Positions 1-5,251 of a stretch of DNA of 6,982 bases are shown here, one piece after another. The stretch is from Armatimonadota bacterium (GTDB taxonomy: Bacteria > Armatimonadota > Zipacnadia > Zipacnadales > UBA11051), in assembly GCA_003542955.1 (NCBI GenBank), contig DPJP01000201.1, positions 181 through 7,162 on the forward strand, read 5' to 3'. The notes under the pieces were generated by a model, which worked only from the letters and a program-made list of their open reading frames with translations, was not told where the DNA came from and did no database searches. Every line of letters begins with the position of its first letter. Position 1 is the first letter of the stretch. The translations under genes were made by a program, and so were the position numbers.

Positions 1-429
1 TCATCCGTTTACCTGACGGCGCCGGTCGGCTATATGGATCAGCCCGACTTCCATAACATGGTGGTCGAGATCGAGACCACCCTGAGCCCCGAGCGGTTGC
101 TCGAGGTGACGTCCGGCATTGAGGCCGGTCTCGGGCGCGTGCGGAGCTTCGCCGATGGCCCGCGAACTATCGATATCGACATACTGCTCTGTGAAGGCGT
201 GACAGTCCAGAACGCGCGACTGCAGGTGCCGCACCCGCGCATGGCGCAGCGTCAGTTCGTGCTGGTGCCGCTCGCGGAGATCGCCCCGGACCTGCCGGTA
301 GCCGGCGGCACGAGCGCAGGGCAGTTGGCGAAGCCGGGGACGGAGAGCGTGAGATGCCGCGGACGGCTTGCGGAGTTGGTGCGTGCGGGGGACGAGCGGG
401 TCGCGGCGGCGAGAACTGAGGGAAGCTGA
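1..429 (+). CDS. folK: 2-amino-4-hydroxy-6-hydroxymethyldihydropteridine diphosphokinase (HPPK), 5'-truncated by window edge
   Basis: This is the C-terminal 142 residues of HPPK, the cytoplasmic enzyme that transfers pyrophosphate from ATP to 6-hydroxymethyl-dihydropterin, the step before dihydropteroate synthase in folate synthesis. The reading frame is open from base 1, so the true start lies upstream. Visible HPPK signatures in order are a TAPVGYMDQPDFHN stretch (visible residues 6-19), LSPERLLE, the GRVRSFADGPRTIDIDILL block whose two Asp residues (visible 58 and 60) match the Mg-binding pair of the family, and PHPRM followed by FVLVPLAEIAP. The tail after this is longer and less conserved, as is common. 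The end of the gene carries the Shine-Dalgarno sequence of the next gene (GAGGGAAG at 418-425), so the two are probably translationally coupled. Identification is firm; only the missing N-terminus is unknown. Confidence 0.95.
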   Translation, partial: SSVYLTAPVGYMDQPDFHNMVVEIETTLSPERLLEVTSGIEAGLGRVRSFADGPRTIDIDILLCEGVTVQNARLQVPHPRMAQRQFVLVPLAEIAPDLPVAGGTSAGQLAKPGTESVRCRGRLAELVRAGDERVAAARTEGS

Positions 430-431
430 GT

Positions 432-1442
432 ATGTTCGGCGGAATGCTCGGTCTCGATCAGCGAGTGGTTTTTCTGCGGGAACTGGCGACGATGGTCGAC
501 TCCGGCATCAGCCTGGGGGAGGCGCTGGGGCTGCTGAGCACGCGTCCGGGGTCACCGGAACTGCGGGCAAGCATCACGGAGGCAGCCAAACGGGTCTCCT
601 CCGGCGAGCGCTTCTCCGATGTCATGGAGAGGCACCCAAAGGTCTACACGCGCCTCAACTGCGCGATGGTGCGGGCGGGCGAGGAGAGCGGTCGGCTGGA
701 CGAGAACCTCTCCGAGGCCGCCGACTACCTCGAGCGCGAGGTAGCGCTGCGGCAGATGATCTCGCGGGAGACCTTCTACCCGAAGATACTACTGGTCGCG
801 GTCCTGATTATCCCCCTGGCCACGAAGGTAGCGATCACGTGGTTGACCGGCAGCCCGGCGGCGGCATTTGGCGTGATGGGGCAGGCGCTGCTGGGCTACC
901 TGGGCCTCGTCGTCGTGATCGCCGGGCTGGTGGTGGCATACCGGGAGTTGCGCAAGTCTGAGCAAGGCGCGCAGACGATCGACGGGCTGAAGCTAAGAAT
1001 CCCCGTCGTCGGTGCGGTGATCTCACAGCTGTCGTGGTCGAAGGTGTGTCGGGCGGTCTCTGCGCTGTACAAGGCAGGGCTCAGCAGCGACGAGACGCTG
1101 CGGCTGGCAGGCCAATCGAGTGGCAACCGCTCGATCGAGGCGGTGGTGCGGGGGGCGATACCGCACGTGCAGAAGGGCACACCGCTTTCCGAAGCGCTGA
1201 CCAAGGGGGGCTACGTGCCCGATCTGCCCTTGCGGATGCTGCAGACGGGCGAGCAGACCGGCGACATCGACATGACGCTCGCAAAGGTGGCGGATTACTT
1301 CGAGGAGCAGTCGAAGGTCTCGCTCCATCGGATGTCGCTTTTGATTACGCCGATTGTCATCGTTATAATGGGTGTCGTGGTGCTGATGTTGGCTGGGCAG
1401 GCGTACGGGGGCTACTTCAATGAGATGATCGACGGTGAGTAG
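432..1442 (+). CDS. Type II secretion/type IV pilus platform-like protein (GspF/PilC family)
   Basis: This is a 336-residue inner-membrane protein of the T2SSF family. Two tandem T2SSF domains are visible. The first is at about 14-135 (FLRELATMVDSGISLGEAL, then AGEESGRLDENL) and the second at about 203-325 (VCRAVSALYKAGLSSDETL, then TGEQTGDIDMTL); the repeated 'L..L...GISL.EAL' and 'GE.(S/T)G.LD..L' patterns are diagnostic. Membrane helices are likely at about 118-136, 150-170 and 302-322. Family members sit under the pilus or pseudopilus and work with an assembly ATPase. At 336 residues it is shorter than the usual roughly 400 because the N-terminal cytoplasmic extension is missing. The ATG is 9 bases after GAGGG, which sits in the end of folK. 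No ATPase, pilin or PilM/N/O gene is in view, and the flanking genes make cofactors, so its pilus role is inferred from family only. Confidence 0.9.
   Translation: MFGGMLGLDQRVVFLRELATMVDSGISLGEALGLLSTRPGSPELRASITEAAKRVSSGERFSDVMERHPKVYTRLNCAMVRAGEESGRLDENLSEAADYLEREVALRQMISRETFYPKILLVAVLIIPLATKVAITWLTGSPAAAFGVMGQALLGYLGLVVVIAGLVVAYRELRKSEQGAQTIDGLKLRIPVVGAVISQLSWSKVCRAVSALYKAGLSSDETLRLAGQSSGNRSIEAVVRGAIPHVQKGTPLSEALTKGGYVPDLPLRMLQTGEQTGDIDMTLAKVADYFEEQSKVSLHRMSLLITPIVIVIMGVVVLMLAGQAYGGYFNEMIDGE
1341..1369 (+). promoter_or_regulatory. Candidate sigma70-type promoter upstream of panC
   Basis: TTGATT at 1341-1346 (4 of 6 matches to the -35 consensus) is followed after exactly 17 bases by a perfect TATAAT at 1364-1369. 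Transcription would begin near 1376, leaving about 100 bases of leader before the panC ATG. The site lies within codons for the last membrane helix of the GspF-like protein, a stretch naturally rich in T and A at second codon positions, so chance is a real alternative. In DNA this GC-rich, a perfect -10 at ideal spacing is still unusual. This is an inference from consensus matching only. Confidence 0.4.
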
Positions 1443-1477
1443 CACAGACCGAGCCAGGAAAGCGGCGGGGATGGTTC

Positions 1478-2320
1478 ATGCGGATTGCGGATCGCATAGT
1501 TGAGATCAGGTCGGCCGTGCAGCGCGCGCGGGGCAATGGGAGCACGGTGGGCCTTGTACCGACAATGGGCGCGTTGCATGCGGGTCACGCGTCGCTGATC
1601 GAGCGCGCCGCTGCGGTCGATGACTTCGTGGTGGTGAGTGTATTCGTCAACCCGACGCAGTTCGGCCCGGCGGAGGACTTTGACGCCTATCCCCGCAGGC
1701 TGCAGGAGGACGCTTCGATCGCGGCCGAGCACGGGGCGCACCTGGTGTTCGCGCCGACGGTCGAGGAGATGTACCCGCCCGGGGCGTCGACATTCGTCGA
1801 GGTCGAGGGGCTGACGGCGAACCTGTGTGGGGCCGTCCGCCCCGGCCACTTTCGCGGAGTGACGACGGTGGTCGGCAAGCTGTTCAACATCGTCGCGCCT
1901 GACAGGGCCTACTTCGGGGAGAAGGACTACCAGCAGATGCTGGTGATCAGCAAGATGGTGCGCGACATGCACATGCCCGTCGAGGTCGTCGCCTGCCCGA
2001 CGGTACGAGAGACCGACGGGCTGGCGATGTCTTCGCGCAATGCGTACCTGACCGCGGAACAGCGGGCGGCTGCACCCGCCATCCGCCGGGGCCTGCTGGC
2101 CGGCGAGCGGGTGGTCAAGCAGGGAGGGAGCGCCTCCGAGGCGGTGCAGACGGCGATCGCGCAGATCGCGACGGAGCCGATCCTGAAAGTGCAGTATGTC
2201 GAGGCCGTCGACCCCGAGACGCTGACGCGCCCCGACCACAACGGCGCGCCAATGCTGCTGGCCGCCGCCGTCTTTGCAGGTGATACCAGACTGATCGACA
2301 ATATTGTCGTAGAGGGCTGA
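1478..2320 (+). CDS. panC: Pantothenate synthetase (pantoate--beta-alanine ligase)
   Basis: This cytoplasmic enzyme joins pantoate and beta-alanine using ATP, through a pantoyl-adenylate intermediate, to give pantothenate, the precursor of CoA. The 280-residue length is normal for the family. Recognisable motifs are PTMGALHAGH (residues 28-37, with the HxGH nucleotide-binding signature at 34-37), VFVNPTQF (55-62), RPGHFRGV (121-128), FGEKDYQQ (146-153) and GLAMSSRN (181-188, the KMSKS-like loop). The C-terminal VEAVDPETL and DTRLIDN are also typical. The ATG follows a GGCGGGGA Shine-Dalgarno (1464-1471) at 6 bases; an overlapping ATG at 1471 is out of frame. It lies 35 bases after the GspF-like gene and 3 bases before panD, which supplies its beta-alanine substrate. 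All key motifs are intact, so it should be active. Confidence 0.97.
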   Translation: MRIADRIVEIRSAVQRARGNGSTVGLVPTMGALHAGHASLIERAAAVDDFVVVSVFVNPTQFGPAEDFDAYPRRLQEDASIAAEHGAHLVFAPTVEEMYPPGASTFVEVEGLTANLCGAVRPGHFRGVTTVVGKLFNIVAPDRAYFGEKDYQQMLVISKMVRDMHMPVEVVACPTVRETDGLAMSSRNAYLTAEQRAAAPAIRRGLLAGERVVKQGGSASEAVQTAIAQIATEPILKVQYVEAVDPETLTRPDHNGAPMLLAAAVFAGDTRLIDNIVVEG

Positions 2321-2323
2321 CCG

Positions 2324-2677
2324 ATGCTACCAAGTATGCTCAAGAGCAAGATTCATGGTGCAACCGTCACCCAGACAGAGCTGTACTATACTGGCTCAAT
2401 CACGCTGCCGGCGGACCTCATGGTCGCCGCGGACCTGCTTGCGGGCGAACAGGTTGATGTCGTCAATGTCAACACGGGCGGACGCCTGACGACCTACGTG
2501 ATCGAGGGCCCCGCGGAAGGCGGCACCATCTGTTTGAACGGCCCTGCCGCGCGGATGGCAACAGCCGGGGACATAGTGCACATCATCGGCTACGGGCTGT
2601 TCGAGAATGCCGAGGCGCGAGAGCTGGAACCCGCAATCGTCCATGTGGACGAGAGTAATCACATCCAAGAGCGATAG
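2324..2677 (+). CDS. panD: Aspartate 1-decarboxylase (pyruvoyl-dependent)
   Basis: PanD decarboxylates L-aspartate to beta-alanine, which PanC then uses. It is made as a proenzyme that self-cleaves between Gly24 and Ser25, turning Ser25 into the catalytic pyruvoyl group. The sequence shows this site (YYTGSIT, G24-S25) at the exact family position. It also has Lys9, His11, Tyr22, Arg54, Thr57, Tyr58 and Asn72 (ICLNG) at the positions known for binding and catalysis in the E. coli enzyme. The start MLPSMLKSKIH mirrors the family start, so the first ATG is preferred over the in-frame ATG at 2336. The Shine-Dalgarno AGAGGG lies in the last codons of panC, 3 bases separate the genes, and coupling is likely. 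At 117 residues it is slightly shorter than the E. coli protein. Confidence 0.97.
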   Translation: MLPSMLKSKIHGATVTQTELYYTGSITLPADLMVAADLLAGEQVDVVNVNTGGRLTTYVIEGPAEGGTICLNGPAARMATAGDIVHIIGYGLFENAEARELEPAIVHVDESNHIQER

Positions 2678-2680
2678 ACA

Positions 2681-3523
2681 ATGGACCCGATTGACCATCT
2701 CACCCGCGAGTTGGTGGCCGCGGCGCTGGCCGAGGACATCGGCCCCGGCGACATCACCTCACGCCTCACTATTCCCGAGCATGCTACAGCAACCGGGCGC
2801 TTCCTCGCCAAGCAGGACGGCATACTGTGTGGGCTGGACGTGTGCGCGGAGTGCTTCAGGCAGGTCGATGAGGCGTGCCGGTCCAAGATGCTGGTGGTGG
2901 AGGGAGCGCGCTTCCGCGCCGGTGATGTGCTCGCCGTCGTCACTGGTCCGGCGCGCTCGGTGCTGAGCGCGGAGCGGGTTGCGCTGAACTTCCTCCAGCG
3001 GCTGTGCGGCGTCGCCACGCTCACGCGGCGGTTTGTCGATGCCGTGGCGGGCACACAGGCACGTGTGGTGGACACGCGCAAGACGACGCCGTGTCTGCGT
3101 GCGCTGCAGAAGCGGGCTGTGCGCGCCGGGGGCGGGAGCAACCACCGCTTTGCGCTGTATGACGGGATTCTGCTCAAGGACAACCACATCGCGGTGGCCG
3201 GAGGCGTGAGGCGGGCCGTGGAGGCTGCTGTGGCGGGCCGCCCGCATCCGCTGAAGGTCGAGGTCGAGGTGACCACCCTCGAAGAGCTTGAGGAGGCCAT
3301 CGCGGCGGGCGCTGACGTGGTGCTGCTTGATAACATGTCGGTCGAGCAACTGCGTGAGGCAGTGCAGGTCGCGGCCGGTCGGGTGATTACGGAGGCCTCC
3401 GGTGGGGTAACGGTAGAGACGGTGGGGGCGATCGCGGCGACCGGCGTCGACTACATATCTGCGGGGGCGCTGACGCACTCGGCTCCCGCGATCGACATCA
3501 GCCTGGAAGTGACGGTCGAGTAG
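2681..3523 (+). CDS. nadC: Nicotinate-nucleotide pyrophosphorylase (carboxylating; quinolinate phosphoribosyltransferase)
   Basis: NadC converts quinolinate and PRPP to nicotinate mononucleotide, CO2 and pyrophosphate in de novo NAD synthesis. The 280-residue length is normal. Motifs in order are AEDIGPGDITS (17-27), LSAERVALNFLQRLCGVAT (95-113), VDTRKTTPCLR (130-140), GGGSNHRF (150-157), LLKDNHI (164-170), KVEVEV (192-197), VLLDN (214-218), EASGGV (238-243) and GALTHS (262-267). The substrate-binding residues of the family are all present: Arg99, Arg133, His155-Arg156, Lys166-Asp167, Glu194/196 and Asp217. One small oddity is Cys138 where TTPGLR is usual. It starts 3 bases after panD with a weak AAGAG (2667-2671) as ribosome site, suggesting coupling. 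nadA and nadB are not in the window. Confidence 0.97.
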   Translation: MDPIDHLTRELVAAALAEDIGPGDITSRLTIPEHATATGRFLAKQDGILCGLDVCAECFRQVDEACRSKMLVVEGARFRAGDVLAVVTGPARSVLSAERVALNFLQRLCGVATLTRRFVDAVAGTQARVVDTRKTTPCLRALQKRAVRAGGGSNHRFALYDGILLKDNHIAVAGGVRRAVEAAVAGRPHPLKVEVEVTTLEELEEAIAAGADVVLLDNMSVEQLREAVQVAAGRVITEASGGVTVETVGAIAATGVDYISAGALTHSAPAIDISLEVTVE

Positions 3524-3544
3524 GGACAGAACGGGCCGGCCGAA

Positions 3545-3549
3545 AGGAG
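3545..3549 (+). promoter_or_regulatory. Shine-Dalgarno site that decides a GTG start
   Basis: AGGAG at 3545-3549 precedes two consecutive in-frame GTG codons at 3555 (5-base spacing) and 3558 (8-base spacing). The ATG overlapping the end of this site, at 3550, is in another frame. The next gene therefore starts with GTG; by spacing the second GTG is at least as good, which would shorten the protein by one residue. Confidence 0.6.
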
Positions 3550-3554
3550 ATGCC

Positions 3555-4769
3555 GTGGTGGCATCAAGGTGCGCGTGGGGCGTGTCCGCCATAGCCGTCG
3601 TCTCGATACTCGGTTATGTCGTCCGAACGGAGGCCCAGGGAGATGCGCTGCAGAACATCGCCCTCGGGCGCCCGTATCGGTGCTCGGTGCCGGTGCTACC
3701 GGGCTGGCACGGCCTGGTGGACGGGAAGTGCGACGGCGACAGCGCGCCGGAGTGCTTCGCGACCTCGAACGTGGACAAGTTCCCGCAGTATGTCGTGATC
3801 GACCTGGGAGCAATCTGCGAGATCAGCCGGGTGGTAGTCTATAACTCGGCCAACGGCAACACCAGGAAGGTCTCGCTGGAGTGCTCCGATGACGCGAGCG
3901 ACTACCAGGTGCTCCGGGACGGCTTCATCTTCCCGGATAAGTCGGCGATGGTGCTCTCGCACAAGTTCACGCCTCGGAAGGCGCGATACGTGCGCCTGAC
4001 GCTGCACGATACCTGGGGCGGGGGCCTGGGCGGCGACAACTGCCTGTTTCTGCGCGAGGTGGAGGTCTACGGCAAGCGGACAGACCAACCGCACGCGTCC
4101 GGGGCGGACCCGCTGGTACCGTTCAAGGGCCAGGAGATGACGATTGAGTACCGGAGCCTGCGCATATTCCGGCGCTACTGCCTGGGCAACCCGGCATTGC
4201 CGTTGCGGGTGGCGGTGGTCGGCGACGGCTTCGGCATGGCGACTCCGGGGCAGGCGCACTGGACGACGGGGCTGTTCGAGCGGCTGGAGCGACGCTGGGG
4301 TCGAGCGCCACAGATCGAGAACCTCGCGAGCAAGAGCTTCGTCGCGGAGGACTGCCGGGCGCTGTTCGAGGGGTCGGAGCAGCAGCCGGACCTCGTGCTG
4401 CTGACGATGGGCTACAGTGCGGCACTCGGCAGGACAGACGCAGCGCAGTTCAGACAGAGTACGGTGAACGCAGTCAGCCTGCTGACGGAGAGGACCGACG
4501 CCCTGGTGGTGCTGGTGACGCCGCCGCCTATTGTTCACCAGGATAGTATGGGCCTCTACCAGGAGGCAATCGGCGCTGACAGCGCCACTTGCGCATGGCA
4601 GGTCGAGACACTGGCGTCGGAGCACAAGCTGCCGCTGGTGCGAACGGGAGCGGTGCTGGCCAACTCCAGCTACGATGTCAGTGACCTGTATGCAGACAAC
4701 CTGCATCTTTCTGACCGCGGACACGAGATGCTGGCAATTGTCATTGACAGGCTTCTTGCCGGTCCGTAG
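3555..4769 (+). CDS. Exported discoidin (F5/8 type C) and degenerate SGNH-hydrolase-like two-domain protein
   Basis: This 404-residue protein has an N-terminal signal sequence (hydrophobic core about 9-22, likely cut near TEA-Q at 27-28), so it probably acts outside the inner membrane. Residues about 33-174 are an F5/8 type C domain: NIALGRPYRCS, LVDGKCDGD, QYVVIDLGAICEISRVVVYN, RYVRLTL and LREVEVYGK are its typical strands, usually a glycan-binding module. Residues about 216-402 have the layout of an SGNH/GDSL esterase: LRVAVVGDGFG (block I), ENLASKSF (block II), LVLLTMGYSA (block III) and DNLHLSDRGHEML (block V). Asp381 and His384 of the catalytic set are present, but the block I Ser is Gly225 and the block III Asn is missing. 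It may therefore bind rather than hydrolyse. Nine cysteines would suit an exported, disulphide-bonded protein. It starts 31 bases after nadC with GTG; substrate and role are unknown. Confidence 0.8.
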   Translation: MVASRCAWGVSAIAVVSILGYVVRTEAQGDALQNIALGRPYRCSVPVLPGWHGLVDGKCDGDSAPECFATSNVDKFPQYVVIDLGAICEISRVVVYNSANGNTRKVSLECSDDASDYQVLRDGFIFPDKSAMVLSHKFTPRKARYVRLTLHDTWGGGLGGDNCLFLREVEVYGKRTDQPHASGADPLVPFKGQEMTIEYRSLRIFRRYCLGNPALPLRVAVVGDGFGMATPGQAHWTTGLFERLERRWGRAPQIENLASKSFVAEDCRALFEGSEQQPDLVLLTMGYSAALGRTDAAQFRQSTVNAVSLLTERTDALVVLVTPPPIVHQDSMGLYQEAIGADSATCAWQVETLASEHKLPLVRTGAVLANSSYDVSDLYADNLHLSDRGHEMLAIVIDRLLAGP

Positions 4770-4772
4770 CGT
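4744..4772 (+). promoter_or_regulatory. Weak candidate promoter at the end of the discoidin/SGNH gene
   Basis: A perfect TTGACA (4744-4749) is followed after 17 bases by TAGCGT (4767-4772). This keeps the T1, A2 and T6 positions of the -10 box but matches only 3 of 6 bases. It would place transcription start near 4779, upstream of the small membrane protein gene. Inferred from consensus matching; the poor -10 keeps confidence low. Confidence 0.2.
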
Positions 4773-4807
4773 CCGCGCCCGGTGACGGGAGTCCACACGG
4801 AGGGAGT

Positions 4808-4825
4808 GCCGGCGACGACGCCGGC
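4808..4825 (+). repeat. Perfect hairpin in the leader of the small membrane protein gene
   Basis: GCCGGCG (4808-4814), the loop ACGA (4815-4818) and CGCCGGC (4819-4825) form a perfect 7-bp, all-GC stem. No T run follows, so it is not a classical intrinsic terminator. It lies between a strong Shine-Dalgarno-like GGAGGG (4799-4804) and the ATG at 4835. Read linearly that spacing is far too long; if the hairpin is folded, the purine tract comes within about 11 to 12 unpaired bases of the ATG. Confidence 0.5.
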
Positions 4826-4834
4826 CGAGCACTG

Positions 4835-5104
4835 ATGCGAACCATACTCGGCGTGATCATCGGCATGCTTCTCTTCTTCCCCGGCATACTGGTGCTGCAG
4901 GCCGTCAGCAACCGCCTGGGCTTCTATGATGACATGTCGCTGACCGACGGTTGCCTGGTGGTCATCATCATCCTGCTGACCGTTCACCTGCTGCGCGGCG
5001 GATGGTCGACCGGCGAGCAACACCAGGAGCCGGAGGGGCGACTGGCGGGCTCATCGTCACGGCGGAACGAGCCGCGCAGGCCGCACGGGCAGACGCGGCC
5101 GTAG
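4835..5104 (+). CDS. Small two-helix membrane protein, function unknown
   Basis: I do not recognise this 89-residue protein. It has two convincing hydrophobic segments, about 4-24 (ILGVIIGMLLFFPGILVL) and 39-53 (GCLVVIIILLTVHLL), joined by a short polar loop containing NRLGFYDDMSLTD. A hydrophilic, Arg/Gly/Pro-rich tail runs from about 55 to the end. Third codon positions are GC-rich like the neighbours, and hydrophobic residues cluster in two blocks, which favours a real gene; the low-complexity tail is less convincing. There is no adjacent ribosome site; the nearest is GGAGGG at 4799-4804, with a hairpin between. No other ATG or GTG in this frame lies closer to that site. It is 65 bases after the discoidin/SGNH gene and could be a partner for one of the exported neighbours, but nothing shows this directly. 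Confidence 0.55.
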   Translation: MRTILGVIIGMLLFFPGILVLQAVSNRLGFYDDMSLTDGCLVVIIILLTVHLLRGGWSTGEQHQEPEGRLAGSSSRRNEPRRPHGQTRP

Positions 5105-5125
5105 CGGCCGGAGACGGGTTTCTCC
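5096..5125 (+). repeat. Two short GC-rich inverted repeats around the stop of the small membrane gene
   Basis: CGGCCG (5096-5101) and CGGCCG (5105-5110) flank the TAG stop codon at 5102-5104 and can pair as a tight hairpin. Immediately after, GGAGA (5110-5114) can pair with TCTCC (5121-5125) across six bases. The two share base 5110, so they may be alternatives. There is no T run, so this is not a clear intrinsic terminator, though it could slow polymerase or protect a 3' end. The rest of 5105-5251 (147 bases) shows only a 6-bp stem ATTGGC/GCCAAT (5176-5181 with 5192-5197) and the next ribosome site. Confidence 0.3.
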
Positions 5126-5236
5126 CACGCATTGCCGCACCCCCGGCCCCATCACCGACTCCTGCCGCCCAGGGTATTGGCCGAACAGGCCGCCAATGAC
5201 AGATGCCGGACGCGCGCCACCCGGGTATCACCACAC

Positions 5237-5244
5237 AGAGGAGA
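5237..5244 (+). promoter_or_regulatory. Shine-Dalgarno site fixing the start of the sulfatase-like gene
   Basis: AGAGGAGA sits 7 bases before the ATG at 5252. The reading frame is open back to an ATG at 5132, but those 40 extra residues (Pro/Arg/His-rich) have no ribosome site. The family N-terminus, a beta strand running into the metal Asp (VLLIAIDT), begins right at 5252, so 5252 is the start. Confidence 0.8.
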
Positions 5245-5251
5245 CATCAGC

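Noticed and set aside
368..961. 197-codon open frame on the + strand overlapping folK and the GspF-like gene
   Set aside because: Gly/Arg-rich out-of-frame product; both overlapped genes are well supported in their own frames.
1412..2239. 275-codon open frame on the minus strand
   Set aside because: Antisense to panC, which has every family motif; the product resembles no family.
2387..2392. TATACT as a -10 box inside panD
   Set aside because: No reasonable -35 at 16-18 bases upstream, and the bases encode the conserved Tyr-Tyr-Thr before the cleavage site.
2659..3592. Two overlapping minus-strand open frames (2659-3336 and 2759-3592)
   Set aside because: Shadows of nadC; one is Ser/Ala/Thr-rich and the other His/Arg-rich, with no domain.
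3696..4832. 378-codon open frame on the minus strand
   Set aside because: Antisense to the discoidin/SGNH-like gene; the product is Arg/His/Gln-rich with no motif, and the + strand gene has a signal peptide, a ribosome site and two domains.
4806..4835. Nine-codon GTG leader frame whose TGA overlaps the ATG at 4835
   Set aside because: The GGAGGG lies only 1 base before this GTG, too close for initiation, and the frame is mostly the hairpin stem sequence.
5132..5251. Upstream in-frame extension of the sulfatase-like gene
   Set aside because: No ribosome site, Pro/Arg/His-rich residues unlike the family, and a strong Shine-Dalgarno directly before 5252.
5105..5251. Promoter or intrinsic terminator in the 147-base gap
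   Set aside because: No -35/-10 pair at acceptable spacing (TTGGCC at 5178 and TATCAC at 5225 are 41 bases apart), and the short stems have no T run.
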